This document shows positions 8,097 through 16,849 of a DNA stretch of 58,388 nucleotides, one piece after another. Made by a program: the position numbers and the translations under genes. The notes under the pieces are model-generated. The model was not told the origin of the DNA. It saw only the letters and a program-made list of their open reading frames with translations, and did not search any database. Origin of the DNA: Elusimicrobiota bacterium (lineage in GTDB: Bacteria > Elusimicrobiota > Elusimicrobia > Elusimicrobiales > UBA9959); assembly GCA_026388155.1 (NCBI GenBank), contig JAPLKI010000017.1:1-58388 (forward strand), in the 5' to 3' direction. Within the stretch, counting starts at the first letter, position 1. Each line of letters begins with the position of its first letter.

Positions 8097-8549
8097 ATGA
8101 ACATACTGGTCATACACGGCCCGAATTTACATTTGCTTGGAAAGCGTGAACCCGGAGTTTACGGGAAAACCACGCTCAAAACCCTGAACGCGCTGATAAA
8201 AAAACACGCCACCGCGCGCGGGGCTAAAGTCCGCTGTTTCCAAAGCAACTGCGAAGGCGCCATTATCGACCTGCTGACGGCTAACGCCGCCTGGGCCGAT
8301 ATGCTGGTGATAAACCCGGCCGCTTACACCCATTACAGCTACGCCATCCGCGACGCGATAAAGGCCCTGGCCTTGAGCGCGGTAGAGGTTCATTTGAGCG
8401 ACATTTCAAAGCGCGAGCCGTTCCGTAAAATATCTGTTATAAAACCCGTCTGCATTAAGCAGCTAACCGGTTTTGGTTCCGGTTCCTATCTCAAAGCCAT
8501 AGACTTCTGCCTGGCCTCGGCGGGGAAAAATGGAAAAAAACCCGGATAA
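8097..8549 (+). CDS. aroQ: Type II 3-dehydroquinate dehydratase
   Basis: Dehydrates 3-dehydroquinate to 3-dehydroshikimate. At 150 residues it is the small dodecameric type II enzyme. Key elements: HGPNLHLLGKREPGVYG (catalytic Tyr and Arg of the lid loop), FQSNCEGAIID, NPAAYTHYSYAIRDA (catalytic His region) and EVHLSDISKREPFRK. It starts at ATG 8097 after CTGGAGCTG and overlaps aroA by 20 bp. Confidence 0.96.
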   Translation: MNILVIHGPNLHLLGKREPGVYGKTTLKTLNALIKKHATARGAKVRCFQSNCEGAIIDLLTANAAWADMLVINPAAYTHYSYAIRDAIKALALSAVEVHLSDISKREPFRKISVIKPVCIKQLTGFGSGSYLKAIDFCLASAGKNGKKPG

Positions 8550-9786
8550 AACCTATACCCCTCCGCCTGATAAATCCATAACCATACGCGCGCTGCTTTT
8601 AGGCGCGATAGCGGAAGGCCGCGTTAACATTAAAAACCCGCTATTGTGTGAAGACACCTCCGCGACCCTAAGCTGCCTCAAAACTCTCGGGGTAAAGTTC
8701 CATATTTCAAAAAAACAGATAACTGTGGAAGGCCGCGGCCTTAAGGGCCTCACCCCCCCGATGCGCCCGCTTAACGCCGGAGAGTCCGGCGCCACAATGC
8801 GGCTTATGGCAGGCCTGCTGGCCGGGCAGGGTTTCGATTCGGTAATTACCGGACGCGACTCGCTTTTAAAAAGGCCGATGGCGCGCGTAACGGAGCCGCT
8901 TTCGGCCATGGGGGCCGGAATAAGTTCCCGCGGCGGCCGGCCGCCGCTAAAAATAACAGGCTCTCCTCTTGCCGGGACCCGCCTTATACTTTCCGCGCCA
9001 AGCGCGCAGGTAAAATCGGCGGCGTTGATCGCGGGACTTTACGCCGCGGGCCGCACCTCGGTGACGGAACGCTTTAAAACCCGCGACCACACGGAAAGGC
9101 TGCTTAAGCACTTTGGCGCCAAAATAAAAGTGATCGGCCTTAAAACGATTTTAAAGCCGGGGCCTCTTAAAGCCGGCCGCATCAAGATCCCCGGCGACAT
9201 TTCCTCGGCCGCGCCTTTCCTGGCGGCGGCCTGCCTGCTGAAAGGGTCAAAACATATAATCAAGGACACCGGCCTCAATCCCGGACGGCTGGGTTTTATA
9301 CAGGCGCTCAGCGCCATGGGGGCCAATATAGGTTTGACCGTTAAAACCTCAAACCCCGAGCCGGCGGGGGACATATTCATCTGGGGCTCCGCACTGAAAG
9401 GAATCCGCATAAAACCAGCGCGGATACCGGCCATGATAGACGAAATACCGCTGCTGGCGCTGGTGGCAACCCAGGCCGAAGGAACCACGGTATTGCCGGG
9501 ACTGGGCGAACTTAGATTTAAGGAATCCGACAGAGTGCAAAGTACCCTGGCCCTTTTAAAGGCATTCGGGCTTAAAGCCGAGATAAAAAAAGACGCCCTT
9601 ACTATCAGGGGACCGCAGAAGATTATTGGCGGAAAACCGGTCGACACCTTCAATGACCACCGCATAGCTATGGCGGCGGCGGTCGGAAGCCTGCTGGCTG
9701 AAAAACCCGTAAAGATCAAGAACGCCGGCTGCGTAAAAAAATCATATCCGGCTTTTTTTTCCGATTTTAAAAAAGTTTTTTTATAA
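8530..9786 (+). CDS. aroA: 3-phosphoshikimate 1-carboxyvinyltransferase (EPSP synthase)
   Basis: Transfers enolpyruvate from PEP to shikimate 3-phosphate. The 418-residue two-domain protein has PPPDKSITIRALLLGA (phosphate and PEP binding), NAGESGATMRLMAGLLAGQ (PEP loop), SAQVKSAALIAGLYA, GDISSAAPFLAA, MIDEIPLLALVA (catalytic Asp region), LRFKESDR and TFNDHRIAMAAAVG. The Ala of the NAGTA-type loop reads Ser-Gly here (NAGESGAT). This completes all seven shikimate steps in one cluster. Confidence 0.96.
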   Translation: MEKNPDKTYTPPPDKSITIRALLLGAIAEGRVNIKNPLLCEDTSATLSCLKTLGVKFHISKKQITVEGRGLKGLTPPMRPLNAGESGATMRLMAGLLAGQGFDSVITGRDSLLKRPMARVTEPLSAMGAGISSRGGRPPLKITGSPLAGTRLILSAPSAQVKSAALIAGLYAAGRTSVTERFKTRDHTERLLKHFGAKIKVIGLKTILKPGPLKAGRIKIPGDISSAAPFLAAACLLKGSKHIIKDTGLNPGRLGFIQALSAMGANIGLTVKTSNPEPAGDIFIWGSALKGIRIKPARIPAMIDEIPLLALVATQAEGTTVLPGLGELRFKESDRVQSTLALLKAFGLKAEIKKDALTIRGPQKIIGGKPVDTFNDHRIAMAAAVGSLLAEKPVKIKNAGCVKKSYPAFFSDFKKVFL

Positions 9787-9880
9787 CCCAAAAAATTCGC
9801 CTTTAACTGATTTTTTCAGGTTAATGCTGTGCCTGCGTTTTCAGGTTTTCTGTCAGGTTATCTTTGCGGAACCGTTCAAA

Positions 9881-10291
9881 TCAGCATTCATCCACATATC
9901 CCTGGTTCAGTTCAACTATATTCCCCTCCGGATCGGCTACCCAGCACACTTTCATACCCGGTATCAAACCGCCCATGTCCACAGGGCCCTTGGTTATTTT
10001 TACGGCGTTCCCCAATTCTTTCAGCTTCGCGTCAAGGTCAGCGACCAGAAAACAGATATGCTTCCAGCCCGGATAGTCGGGGCCCGCCCCTTTTGCCGGA
10101 GGAACGGGAGATTTTTCAGCCGCCTTGAAAAGCTCAAGATAAAAATTGCCCGATTTTATCATCACCACCTGGCCGGGGCCCGGCGCGTAAACCCGCGCCC
10201 TTTTGAACCCGAAATAGCGGGTGTAAAACTTTTCGACGCGTTCCGGGTCCGCGCAGGTAAGCCCGATGTGGGAAAACGCGGCTTTTTCCAT
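9881..10291 (-). CDS. VOC (glyoxalase/bleomycin-resistance fold) family protein
   Basis: The ATG at 10291 is chosen because GGAGGA lies six bases upstream; a GTG seven codons earlier is also in frame. The product has 136 residues and two beta-alpha-beta-beta-beta modules. Metal-ligand positions typical of metal-dependent VOC enzymes are all present: His in FSHIGLTC, Glu in FYLELF, His in GWKHICFLV and Glu in GNIVELNQ. This argues for a lyase, isomerase or dioxygenase rather than a pure binding protein, but the substrate is unknown. It follows the K+-channel-like gene with a 17-bp gap. Confidence 0.85.
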   Translation of the reverse strand: MEKAAFSHIGLTCADPERVEKFYTRYFGFKRARVYAPGPGQVVMIKSGNFYLELFKAAEKSPVPPAKGAGPDYPGWKHICFLVADLDAKLKELGNAVKITKGPVDMGGLIPGMKVCWVADPEGNIVELNQGYVDEC

Positions 10292-10308
10292 ATTAGTTCC
10301 TCCGGCCT

Positions 10309-10989
10309 TCACTCATCCTCGCCGGACCTCGCAGTGAAATAATTAACGAAGAGCAGGATAAAAAGCACGAAAATGGCCAGTTGCGCTATGACCAGGAACT
10401 GCCCGAAAGCGGTTACAGGGTAAAGATCTCCGTACCCCAGAGTGGCACCCGTCACGAAACTGTAATAGACCGCCGAAAGAGGAGACAAGGCCTTATTTAA
10501 CGCTTCGTATTTCATATGGAACACGGAAAAGTCCAGAGTAACTTCGAAATAGTTCAAAAGAATCAGGATCATGGAGCGGTTGAACGTCAGGAGCGCGGAA
10601 TAGACGTCGGAAAGAAAAATAAGGCCCAGGACGCTGAAAACAGTTTCAGTGAGAAAGTAAACGACGAGGATAAGCGCGGGCTTACTGATGTATAAGCCCG
10701 TAGTAAGCAGCAGAACGGGGAAAAACAACTTGAAAAGCGCGTAACACTCCATCGACAATTTCCGCGCCGTGGTTGTGCGCCCCGCCAATGTCCGGATCAG
10801 GAGTGTGGGATAGAAGAACTGCACCAGACACAAAAACAGCCGGAACACGCGCTCCAGACCGCACGAAGGAGTTTTCTCGTCGTTCCACAGCTGTTTTATA
10901 TCGAGGAGCTGCTGCTGGTAAGTCCCATAGGCCGACGCATGGAAAACCGTTTTAGGGCCGACGAATATTTTCTTGAAGGTTTCGAGCAT
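10309..10989 (-). CDS. Two-pore-helix potassium channel family membrane protein
   Basis: A 226-residue membrane protein. The C-terminal third has the channel core: a pore helix, the selectivity filter TLGYGDLYP, and a final membrane helix (LAIFVLFILLFVNYF). Upstream are two or three hydrophobic segments (residues about 45-70, 85-125 and 135-150) that do not form a recognisable voltage sensor. The family conducts K+ across the inner membrane. It has no RCK or cyclic-nucleotide domain. It lies just after the terminator of the SUMF1/barrel operon. Confidence 0.82.
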   Translation of the reverse strand: MLETFKKIFVGPKTVFHASAYGTYQQQLLDIKQLWNDEKTPSCGLERVFRLFLCLVQFFYPTLLIRTLAGRTTTARKLSMECYALFKLFFPVLLLTTGLYISKPALILVVYFLTETVFSVLGLIFLSDVYSALLTFNRSMILILLNYFEVTLDFSVFHMKYEALNKALSPLSAVYYSFVTGATLGYGDLYPVTAFGQFLVIAQLAIFVLFILLFVNYFTARSGEDE

Positions 10990-11006
10990 GTTCTGGTTTT
11001 ATAAAT

Positions 11007-11038
11007 CCCCCGGAGAGGATCCGCACCCTCTCCGGGGG
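11007..11038 (-). terminator. Strong GC-rich hairpin after the SUMF1/barrel operon
   Basis: A perfect 12-bp stem (CCCCCGGAGAGG with CCTCTCCGGGGG) and an 8-nt loop, 24 bp downstream of the stop of the SUMF1 gene at 11062. The run after the hairpin (ATTTATAA on the minus strand) is only moderately U-rich. It separates the operon from the channel gene. Confidence 0.75.
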
Positions 11039-11061
11039 AATGACCGTATAGACCACGTTCT

Positions 11062-12615
11062 TCAGAACCCGATCCGGATACTGCCGTTTTCGCGGCGGCC
11101 GACATGGCCGTCGGCTCCGGCCTGCCGCCGTGCCATACAGAGATAGATGCAGCCCGGGCTGACCCACACACCTCCGCGCGCGCCTATGCCCTGGGCGTCC
11201 CTGGCGGGCCACGTGGGAACATTGGCATAGCCGTCGGCATCCAGCTCTCCGTCGCCGTAGACCCGCGTGAACGCGCGGCCTTTGGGATGGCCCAGGGTCA
11301 CAAAAACGTCCCAGGCGTTGCCCGACAGTTCCATGGCCCCGTAAAACCCGGCGCCGTCGTTCTCACGCTGCGGCACGCCTTCGTGCCGCGTCCGGGCGAA
11401 CAGCCCGGCGCTGACCGCGCCCACAAAGCCCTCATGCTTCAGTTTGGTCTGCTTGCCGCGGTGCATAGGCCCGATGCCCCCGTCGTAGCAGGCGTTGACT
11501 ACGCCCGTCGCAGGCAGCTTAGTTTCCTCGCCGCCGCCGTCCACTCCCGCAAACCCCTCCACGCGGCCGATGCGGGTGGTCCCCCAGGCGTATTCGTAGG
11601 GGATCGGCGCGGCCGTGCCGCGGCAGGTCTTCTCGTATTCCATCTCGGTCAGGGGGCGAAGGCCGGCCCAGGCGGCATAAGCGGCCTGATCGGCCCATTC
11701 TATGAAGTTAACCGTGCGGGCTGGCGCGCTGGTGATGAAGATCACAGGCTTGTCCGTCCCGTTCCCTGACGCCGGGCAGACGATTTCGTTCCTGAGACGT
11801 TCCTGCGGGGTGTTGGTCATCACATAAACGTTCGCCACGGCGTCGCCGCTGATGTCGGAGGCTACGCGGGCCTGCTGCTGTTTGCGGGTCAGCAGGTTCA
11901 GGAATTCAATGTAATGCCGGCTGTCCATCCCGTATTTCATTATCCAGAAGGCGTTGTAGCCTTTGGGGAACTCCGCCGGGATGGTGAACGGAACTTCGTC
12001 CCGGCTGTTCTTTCCCACCTGGGGCGGATAGCCTATGCCGGAATAGAGGCAGCCCTCCTTGGCATCCACCAGGATGGCGTCTTCGGACTTCACATAGTAG
12101 GCGCCCGCATTATAGAAAGTGTAGAAACAATTGACCGGACCGTCCGGCCCGTCGGGGTCCCCGAGGTAGAAGGGAGCCTTGGGAACGTGCACCATCTCCA
12201 GGCCCGCCACGTGCACCTGGAAGTTCTCAAGGTCTTTCGTCGACAGGCCGGCCGCGGCCAGGTCCCAGGCCAGGGTGACCTTTTCAGCAATGGCGTCCCC
12301 TTGTCCCCGGGTACGGAAGATAAAAAAACCTTTCTTCGCGGGCGGGACCCAAAGCCCCATCTCCGCGCTTGTCCCGCCGGAGCCTTTTGAAAAGCCCTCC
12401 GGGGACTGGTCGGTGTAATTGAACTCGGCCTTGCTGGCCGATTTAAGCGTAACATGCTTCCAGGGACCGCTGCCTGCGCGGTATTTTGCGAACAGCCAAA
12501 CCCCGTCGCAGTTCACGTCGTTCTTCCATGCTCCGGGCCAGGAAACGTCGCAAACGATCTTCCCGTCCCCCTTCTGCAAGGAAACATTTTTAATTTCCAG
12601 CCATTTGAGTTTCAT
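11062..12615 (-). CDS. SUMF1/formylglycine-generating-enzyme-like protein with N-terminal beta domain (paralog 1)
   Basis: A 517-residue protein started by GGGAGG five bases before ATG 12615. It has no signal peptide. Residues 1-150 form a beta-rich module (VSWPGAWKNDVNCDGVWLFA) common ahead of SUMF1 domains. From about 155 (EMVHVPKAPFYLGD) to the end is a C-type-lectin-like SUMF1 domain: LRPLTEMEYEKTCRG, GNAWDVFVTLG, ARGGVWVS and a terminal IRIGF. The paired cysteines of copper-dependent formylglycine enzymes are not clearly aligned (only GCIYLC), so enzyme activity is doubtful and a ligand-binding role is plausible. It is the last gene of a six-gene operon and about 45-50% similar by eye to the SUMF1 protein at 14161. 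Confidence 0.8.
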   Translation of the reverse strand: MKLKWLEIKNVSLQKGDGKIVCDVSWPGAWKNDVNCDGVWLFAKYRAGSGPWKHVTLKSASKAEFNYTDQSPEGFSKGSGGTSAEMGLWVPPAKKGFFIFRTRGQGDAIAEKVTLAWDLAAAGLSTKDLENFQVHVAGLEMVHVPKAPFYLGDPDGPDGPVNCFYTFYNAGAYYVKSEDAILVDAKEGCLYSGIGYPPQVGKNSRDEVPFTIPAEFPKGYNAFWIMKYGMDSRHYIEFLNLLTRKQQQARVASDISGDAVANVYVMTNTPQERLRNEIVCPASGNGTDKPVIFITSAPARTVNFIEWADQAAYAAWAGLRPLTEMEYEKTCRGTAAPIPYEYAWGTTRIGRVEGFAGVDGGGEETKLPATGVVNACYDGGIGPMHRGKQTKLKHEGFVGAVSAGLFARTRHEGVPQRENDGAGFYGAMELSGNAWDVFVTLGHPKGRAFTRVYGDGELDADGYANVPTWPARDAQGIGARGGVWVSPGCIYLCMARRQAGADGHVGRRENGSIRIGF

Positions 12616-12644
12616 TCAGACCTCCCTAGTTTATTATTGAACTG

Positions 12645-14138
12645 TCAGAAATTGTAACCCAGATCGAAGTGAATACTCTGCAACTTTGTCTTAAACTCTT
12701 CACTGTCTCCGTTGTAAGGGGGTTTTGTATGCCCCGACTTGGTGACATCATAGACGAGTTCGCCGAAGACATGCCGCGAGAGTCTGGACCCTATGCCGAG
12801 CGCCGTGTAAAGCCCGTTCTTGATATCCGCCGCCGAAACCCCGGCCATGACCGCCTCGTTGTTGTATTTATTATATTTGAACTTGTTGTAGGAATAGCCG
12901 ATCCGTCCGACGAGATACGGCTCCAGATCGGAGTCGGGTTTGAAGCAGTAACGCAGCGCCGCATACGGCACCGTATTCGTAAAATCCTCAATGCGGATCT
13001 GAGTGTACCCGCCGGTCGCGGTGGTCTGCACTTTCTCATACGTATGTTTTAAGTTATGCATGACGCCGATGCCCACATCGAAGCGCCGGAATACGGGATG
13101 CAGATATTCCAGCGACACCGAGCCCGACAGGTCTTCCACCGGACGGCTGACTACATTCTGAACGGAACGGGCCACCTGGCCGTACTGGTTAATAACGGTC
13201 GCGTTAATATGCGTCAATTGGGACGTCATGGGAAGATTTTTGTTCAACCCGATCTTCAGGTTGAATCCGTTGCGCCAATTTCTTTCCCGTTCGCCGCCGC
13301 CGGCCGCGCTATCGGAATTCTCCAAGGGCCCGAAGCTGTAGCCCAGATTGAACTGCACCCGGCTGTAATTAAGCTGATGCGTTTCAATGACCTGGAACGA
13401 CTCGTTTACGGTAGCAGCCTGCGGGACGTTGTAATACGTGTAGCTGGTCGGATAGAAAGCCCTGAACCGCATACTGGTGTAGCTGTACAGGGCCTGGATG
13501 AAATATCGGTCCTTGAACCGGAGGCCCATTCCTATACCATAATACGGGCTGGCCGCCAGGTCCCTGACGTCTGAAGTGCGGGTAACGTTGTCCCCGGCCG
13601 CTTCGACGGGAGGCCCGGTCAGCGGCATGGGTCCTTCCTCATACAGGGTCATCGAATAGGAACCCATCCGGTTGAAAGAATATCCCCAGCGCCCGAATAT
13701 AAAAGGCTTGGCGGAGGAGGCGGTTTTAAAATGATAGCCTAATGTGAAGTAGACGGGTATGTTCGAGAGGTCTTTGTAGACTTCTTCCTGCGCCGAAATG
13801 CGCCGCTTCAGCATGTTATTGCCGTAAATACGCTGGAGCGTGCCCGGGGAATTATATTCGACGCCCGGGCCCAGCACAAATCCGCCCCCCGCCGGCCAAA
13901 GGTATTCTGCGCCCAGGGAATAGCCGAGGTGCTTTACAGGGTCAAAGTCCTGTGTTTGAATGGACCCTTCATTCCCCTCCCGGTTGTGAACGCCGTCTAT
14001 ACGGCTGTCGGACTCCGCGACGTGGGTCAGTCCGCCGGTAATACTAAGTCCCTCTAGCAAAGACCTGTTCTCGCCGGCAGACACGGCTCCGCTGACGGAC
14101 AGTAAAGCCGCCGCGGCGAATAATATTTTGTTTTTCAT
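12645..14138 (-). CDS. Tandem outer-membrane beta-barrel protein
   Basis: A 497-residue protein with a clear signal peptide (KILFAAAALLSVSGAVSA, cleavage near residue 22) and GGGAGGAG before the ATG. It contains two successive barrel-like halves. The first ends in VQFNLGYSF (about residue 275); then a linker, GGGERERNWRNG; then a second half ending in IHFDLGYNF at the C-terminus. Both halves have alternating aromatic/polar strands such as PYYGIGMGLRFKDRYFIQAL and PYAALRYCF. The terminal Phe is the usual Bam recognition residue. The duplicated barrel is unusual, as most 8-stranded OmpA/OprF-like barrels are single. It sits between the two SUMF1 genes. Confidence 0.75.
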   Translation of the reverse strand: MKNKILFAAAALLSVSGAVSAGENRSLLEGLSITGGLTHVAESDSRIDGVHNREGNEGSIQTQDFDPVKHLGYSLGAEYLWPAGGGFVLGPGVEYNSPGTLQRIYGNNMLKRRISAQEEVYKDLSNIPVYFTLGYHFKTASSAKPFIFGRWGYSFNRMGSYSMTLYEEGPMPLTGPPVEAAGDNVTRTSDVRDLAASPYYGIGMGLRFKDRYFIQALYSYTSMRFRAFYPTSYTYYNVPQAATVNESFQVIETHQLNYSRVQFNLGYSFGPLENSDSAAGGGERERNWRNGFNLKIGLNKNLPMTSQLTHINATVINQYGQVARSVQNVVSRPVEDLSGSVSLEYLHPVFRRFDVGIGVMHNLKHTYEKVQTTATGGYTQIRIEDFTNTVPYAALRYCFKPDSDLEPYLVGRIGYSYNKFKYNKYNNEAVMAGVSAADIKNGLYTALGIGSRLSRHVFGELVYDVTKSGHTKPPYNGDSEEFKTKLQSIHFDLGYNF

Positions 14139-14160
14139 AAGTGCTCCTCCCTGAAAGGCA

Positions 14161-15693
14161 TCAGAACCCCAGCCGGCAGCCGCTCTTAGTGCCGCGGACC
14201 GGCCTTGGGAAATTAGCCACCTCGCGGATGGCCAGCGTAAGGTATCTGGGGTCGCTTTCCCACGTCGCGCCGCGCATGCCCGCGCCCGTGGCAGTGCGGT
14301 CCGGCCAGCTTTTTACGTCGGCATAGCCGTCCGCGTCCAGCGAGCCGTCCCCGTGCTCTCCTGTGTAAAGCCGTCCCTTGGGATTTCCGACGGTAACGAT
14401 GGGCTCCCAAAGATTGCCGGACATTTCCATGATGCCGTAGAACGTGGCGCCGTCGTTCTCACGCGAGGGTACGCCCGCGTGCCGCGTCCGGGAAAAAAGG
14501 CCGTTGCTCACCGGCCCTTCGAATCCCGGATTTTTGGGTTCCTTCCATTCCGCCTTGTGGTACGGAGCGATGCCGCCCTCATAGGCGCAGTTGACAACGC
14601 CCGTCACCGGAATTTTGGTTTCCGCGCCGCTGCCGTCGGCGCCGGCGAAGGCGTCCACGCGCCCGATCCTGGTGCTGCCCCAGGCGTACTCTCCGGCGAC
14701 CGGCTGGGCCGTTCCCCGGCAGGCTTTTTCAAATTCCAGTTCCGTGATCGGCCGCAAAGCCGCCCAGGCGCCGTAGGCCGCGACGTCCACCCAGGAAAGA
14801 CAATTGCACGCCCGCTCCGGCGCGGACGTATAAAATTTCACCGGCACGTCGGTCCCGTTGCCGGTGCGCGGGCACACTATGGGCTGTCTTTGCGTTTCGG
14901 CTTTTGTGCCGGACATTACGTAATAATTTTCTATCCGGTCGCCGCTGATATCCGAAGTCACGCGGGCCTGCTGCTGCCGGCGGGTCAGAGTGTTGAGAAA
15001 ATCCGCGTAGTTGCGCGTGTTCAGCCCGTATTTCATGCACCAGAAAGACTTGAACCCCTTTGGGAACGCCCCGGGGATAACGAAGGGGGTTTCGTCCCGG
15101 CTGCTCTCTGGCCTCGGCGGAACCCTGTTGCAATAGAGGCAGCCTTCCCGCGCGTCCATGGTTATCTCATTTTCGGAAGCGACGAGATAGGCTCCATTAT
15201 CCGGATAGGTGTAAAAGCAGTTGTCGGGGCCTTTGGGGCCCTGCGGATCGCCCAGGTAAAATTTTCCCTCCGGCACATGGACCATTTCAAGGCCGAAGAG
15301 ACGGATCTCCGTTTCCTTTAAATCACTTTCTTTCACCCCGTCTTTCCGGTAATCCCAGGCGAAAACCGCGTTTTCCAGGCGGACGGGACCCCGGCCCCGC
15401 GTCCGGAAAACAAAAAAACCTTTTTTGGATCCAGGCACCCAAAGCCCCGCCTCCGCCGCTGAGCCCGCGGAAAACCCCGCCGGGGACCGGTCCGTGCCGT
15501 CGAACTCTACGGCGCTGGCCGCGCCAAGTGTCACATGGCGCCAGTTGCCGTCCTTAACGCGGAACTTCGCGAAGGCCCACACGCCGTCGCAATTGACGTC
15601 GTTTTTCCAAACGCCTTCCCAGGAAAGGCCGAAACGGATGTCCGCCGCACCGCCGGCGTTCGCAGCTCCCAATACCGCCCGATCAATTTTCAT
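14161..15693 (-). CDS. SUMF1/formylglycine-generating-enzyme-like protein with N-terminal beta domain (paralog 2)
   Basis: ATG 15693 is chosen because GGGGGGA lies four bases upstream; the frame extends four codons further to a TTG. The 510-residue product has no signal peptide and the same layout as the 11062 gene: a beta module with GVWKNDVNCDGVWAFAKF, then LEMVHVPEGKFYLGD, RKQQQ-like RRQQQARVTSDISGD, LRPITELEFEKACRGTA, EMSGNLWEPIVTVG, MRGATWES and a terminal CRLGF. The C-terminal lectin loop region differs strongly from paralog 1, while the scaffold around it is conserved. Catalytic Cys of true FGE are absent. It is likely a binding or structural protein. Confidence 0.8.
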   Translation of the reverse strand: MKIDRAVLGAANAGGAADIRFGLSWEGVWKNDVNCDGVWAFAKFRVKDGNWRHVTLGAASAVEFDGTDRSPAGFSAGSAAEAGLWVPGSKKGFFVFRTRGRGPVRLENAVFAWDYRKDGVKESDLKETEIRLFGLEMVHVPEGKFYLGDPQGPKGPDNCFYTYPDNGAYLVASENEITMDAREGCLYCNRVPPRPESSRDETPFVIPGAFPKGFKSFWCMKYGLNTRNYADFLNTLTRRQQQARVTSDISGDRIENYYVMSGTKAETQRQPIVCPRTGNGTDVPVKFYTSAPERACNCLSWVDVAAYGAWAALRPITELEFEKACRGTAQPVAGEYAWGSTRIGRVDAFAGADGSGAETKIPVTGVVNCAYEGGIAPYHKAEWKEPKNPGFEGPVSNGLFSRTRHAGVPSRENDGATFYGIMEMSGNLWEPIVTVGNPKGRLYTGEHGDGSLDADGYADVKSWPDRTATGAGMRGATWESDPRYLTLAIREVANFPRPVRGTKSGCRLGF

Positions 15694-15705
15694 TGGTCCC
15701 CCCAA

Positions 15706-16848
15706 TCAGATCACGACTACAACCACGAAGTAGGTGCATACGCGGTCCTTGGAATAATGAATATTTGTGTTAGGGTCTTTATAAGACGCCCCGAGGTAGC
15801 GCACAAAAGGAAATACTATCGTCAGATTTTCATGCATCTTGAAGCTGTATTTCAGGTCCACTACCGGGTAGCGATAGAAAACATTGCGCGCGGCGTTCCT
15901 GTCAAGATAGGTGGAGTACTTCATATCCAGCATCAACTGGCCCTTTCCCAGTCCAAAGGCAGGAACAAAGCGAAGGAACATTGTCCGGTTGTCCTGCGCG
16001 TTCGGGTCCGCAGAGCCCCGCGGATAGCCGGTATCGCAGGAGCTGAAGCCCGTTCCCAGCGAGATATTGAACCTCGGCGAATAAACATAAGAACTGGTGA
16101 AACCATAGGTCGCCCGGGGCGGCAGCCCGCTCACTGAATAGCGCAAGGCCGCCAGAGGCGTGAACTGGAAAGCTCCCCTTGAAACAGGAAAAGAGACTAT
16201 AGTGTCCACCTGGTCGTTGTCGGGAACGACAACATCCGGCACTCCCGTCTGGCTGACGACTTTCCTCCCGGTCCCGTTCTGGAATTTTGAAACGGTAACA
16301 CCGCCTTTTATCTTTGTCGCGCCGGAATGAACAGGGAACTGTACGTTCACCCCTTCAATGTTGCCCATGGTCGCCTTCCAGAATGAGCTCCAGGAGGTTT
16401 GTTGGGGAGTAAAATGCGCCTGCAGGGGTTCCATGTTGCGGTCTACGGGCAGAAGCCCCACGTTGAACTTCAAAGAGGGATGCGAGGGGGCGTTGAAACT
16501 GGCATAAGCATGCTGAAAAGCCACCACCTCGGAACCGGAGGAGCCGGTGCCCTCCACCATGAGCGCGTTCCACTTGGCGGCGGACATGTTGCTGAGGCGG
16601 GCGGAAAAGGAAAGGTCGTCGTTGATCTTCGCGTCGGCGTCCAGCCAGTACATGTTAAAAACGACGTTCTTTCGCAGTGTCGTTTTTTTCATGACGCCGG
16701 TGGTTTTATTGTTGCGGACTTCGGCGCTGCTGTCGTAATCCCACAGGAACAGGCCCCCGCCGCCCCATTTGATATCCGCGGACCGGGCTTCGCATCGGAA
16801 TACCATTATGACCAATCCCGCCGCAATTAAAATTTTGAGTCTGGCCAT
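15706..16848 (-). CDS. Porin-like outer-membrane protein
   Basis: A 380-residue protein with an N-terminal signal sequence (LKILIAAGLVIMVF, cleavage near the ARSAD). The rest alternates short beta strands and turns, e.g. LRKNVVFNMYWLDADAKIND, LSFSARLSNMSAAKW, PSLKFNVGLLPVDRN, GQLMLDMKYSTYLD and HENLTIVFPFVRYLG. This resembles phosphate-selective or alginate-type porins, though I cannot name a family. It ends with TYFVVVVVI rather than a Phe. One base separates its start from the stop of the MFS gene upstream, so the two are probably coupled. It could be the outer-membrane partner of the MFS transporter. Confidence 0.65.
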   Translation of the reverse strand: MARLKILIAAGLVIMVFRCEARSADIKWGGGGLFLWDYDSSAEVRNNKTTGVMKKTTLRKNVVFNMYWLDADAKINDDLSFSARLSNMSAAKWNALMVEGTGSSGSEVVAFQHAYASFNAPSHPSLKFNVGLLPVDRNMEPLQAHFTPQQTSWSSFWKATMGNIEGVNVQFPVHSGATKIKGGVTVSKFQNGTGRKVVSQTGVPDVVVPDNDQVDTIVSFPVSRGAFQFTPLAALRYSVSGLPPRATYGFTSSYVYSPRFNISLGTGFSSCDTGYPRGSADPNAQDNRTMFLRFVPAFGLGKGQLMLDMKYSTYLDRNAARNVFYRYPVVDLKYSFKMHENLTIVFPFVRYLGASYKDPNTNIHYSKDRVCTYFVVVVVI

Positions 16849-16849
16849 T

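Noticed and set aside
11062-15693. The two SUMF1 genes as targets (VR) of the TR at 47328
   Set aside because: Their 3' ends keep the GG-x-W and IGF/LGF positions, but the non-adenine bases of the TR (for example GTGTTCGCCTTC) are not conserved, so they are not products of this template.
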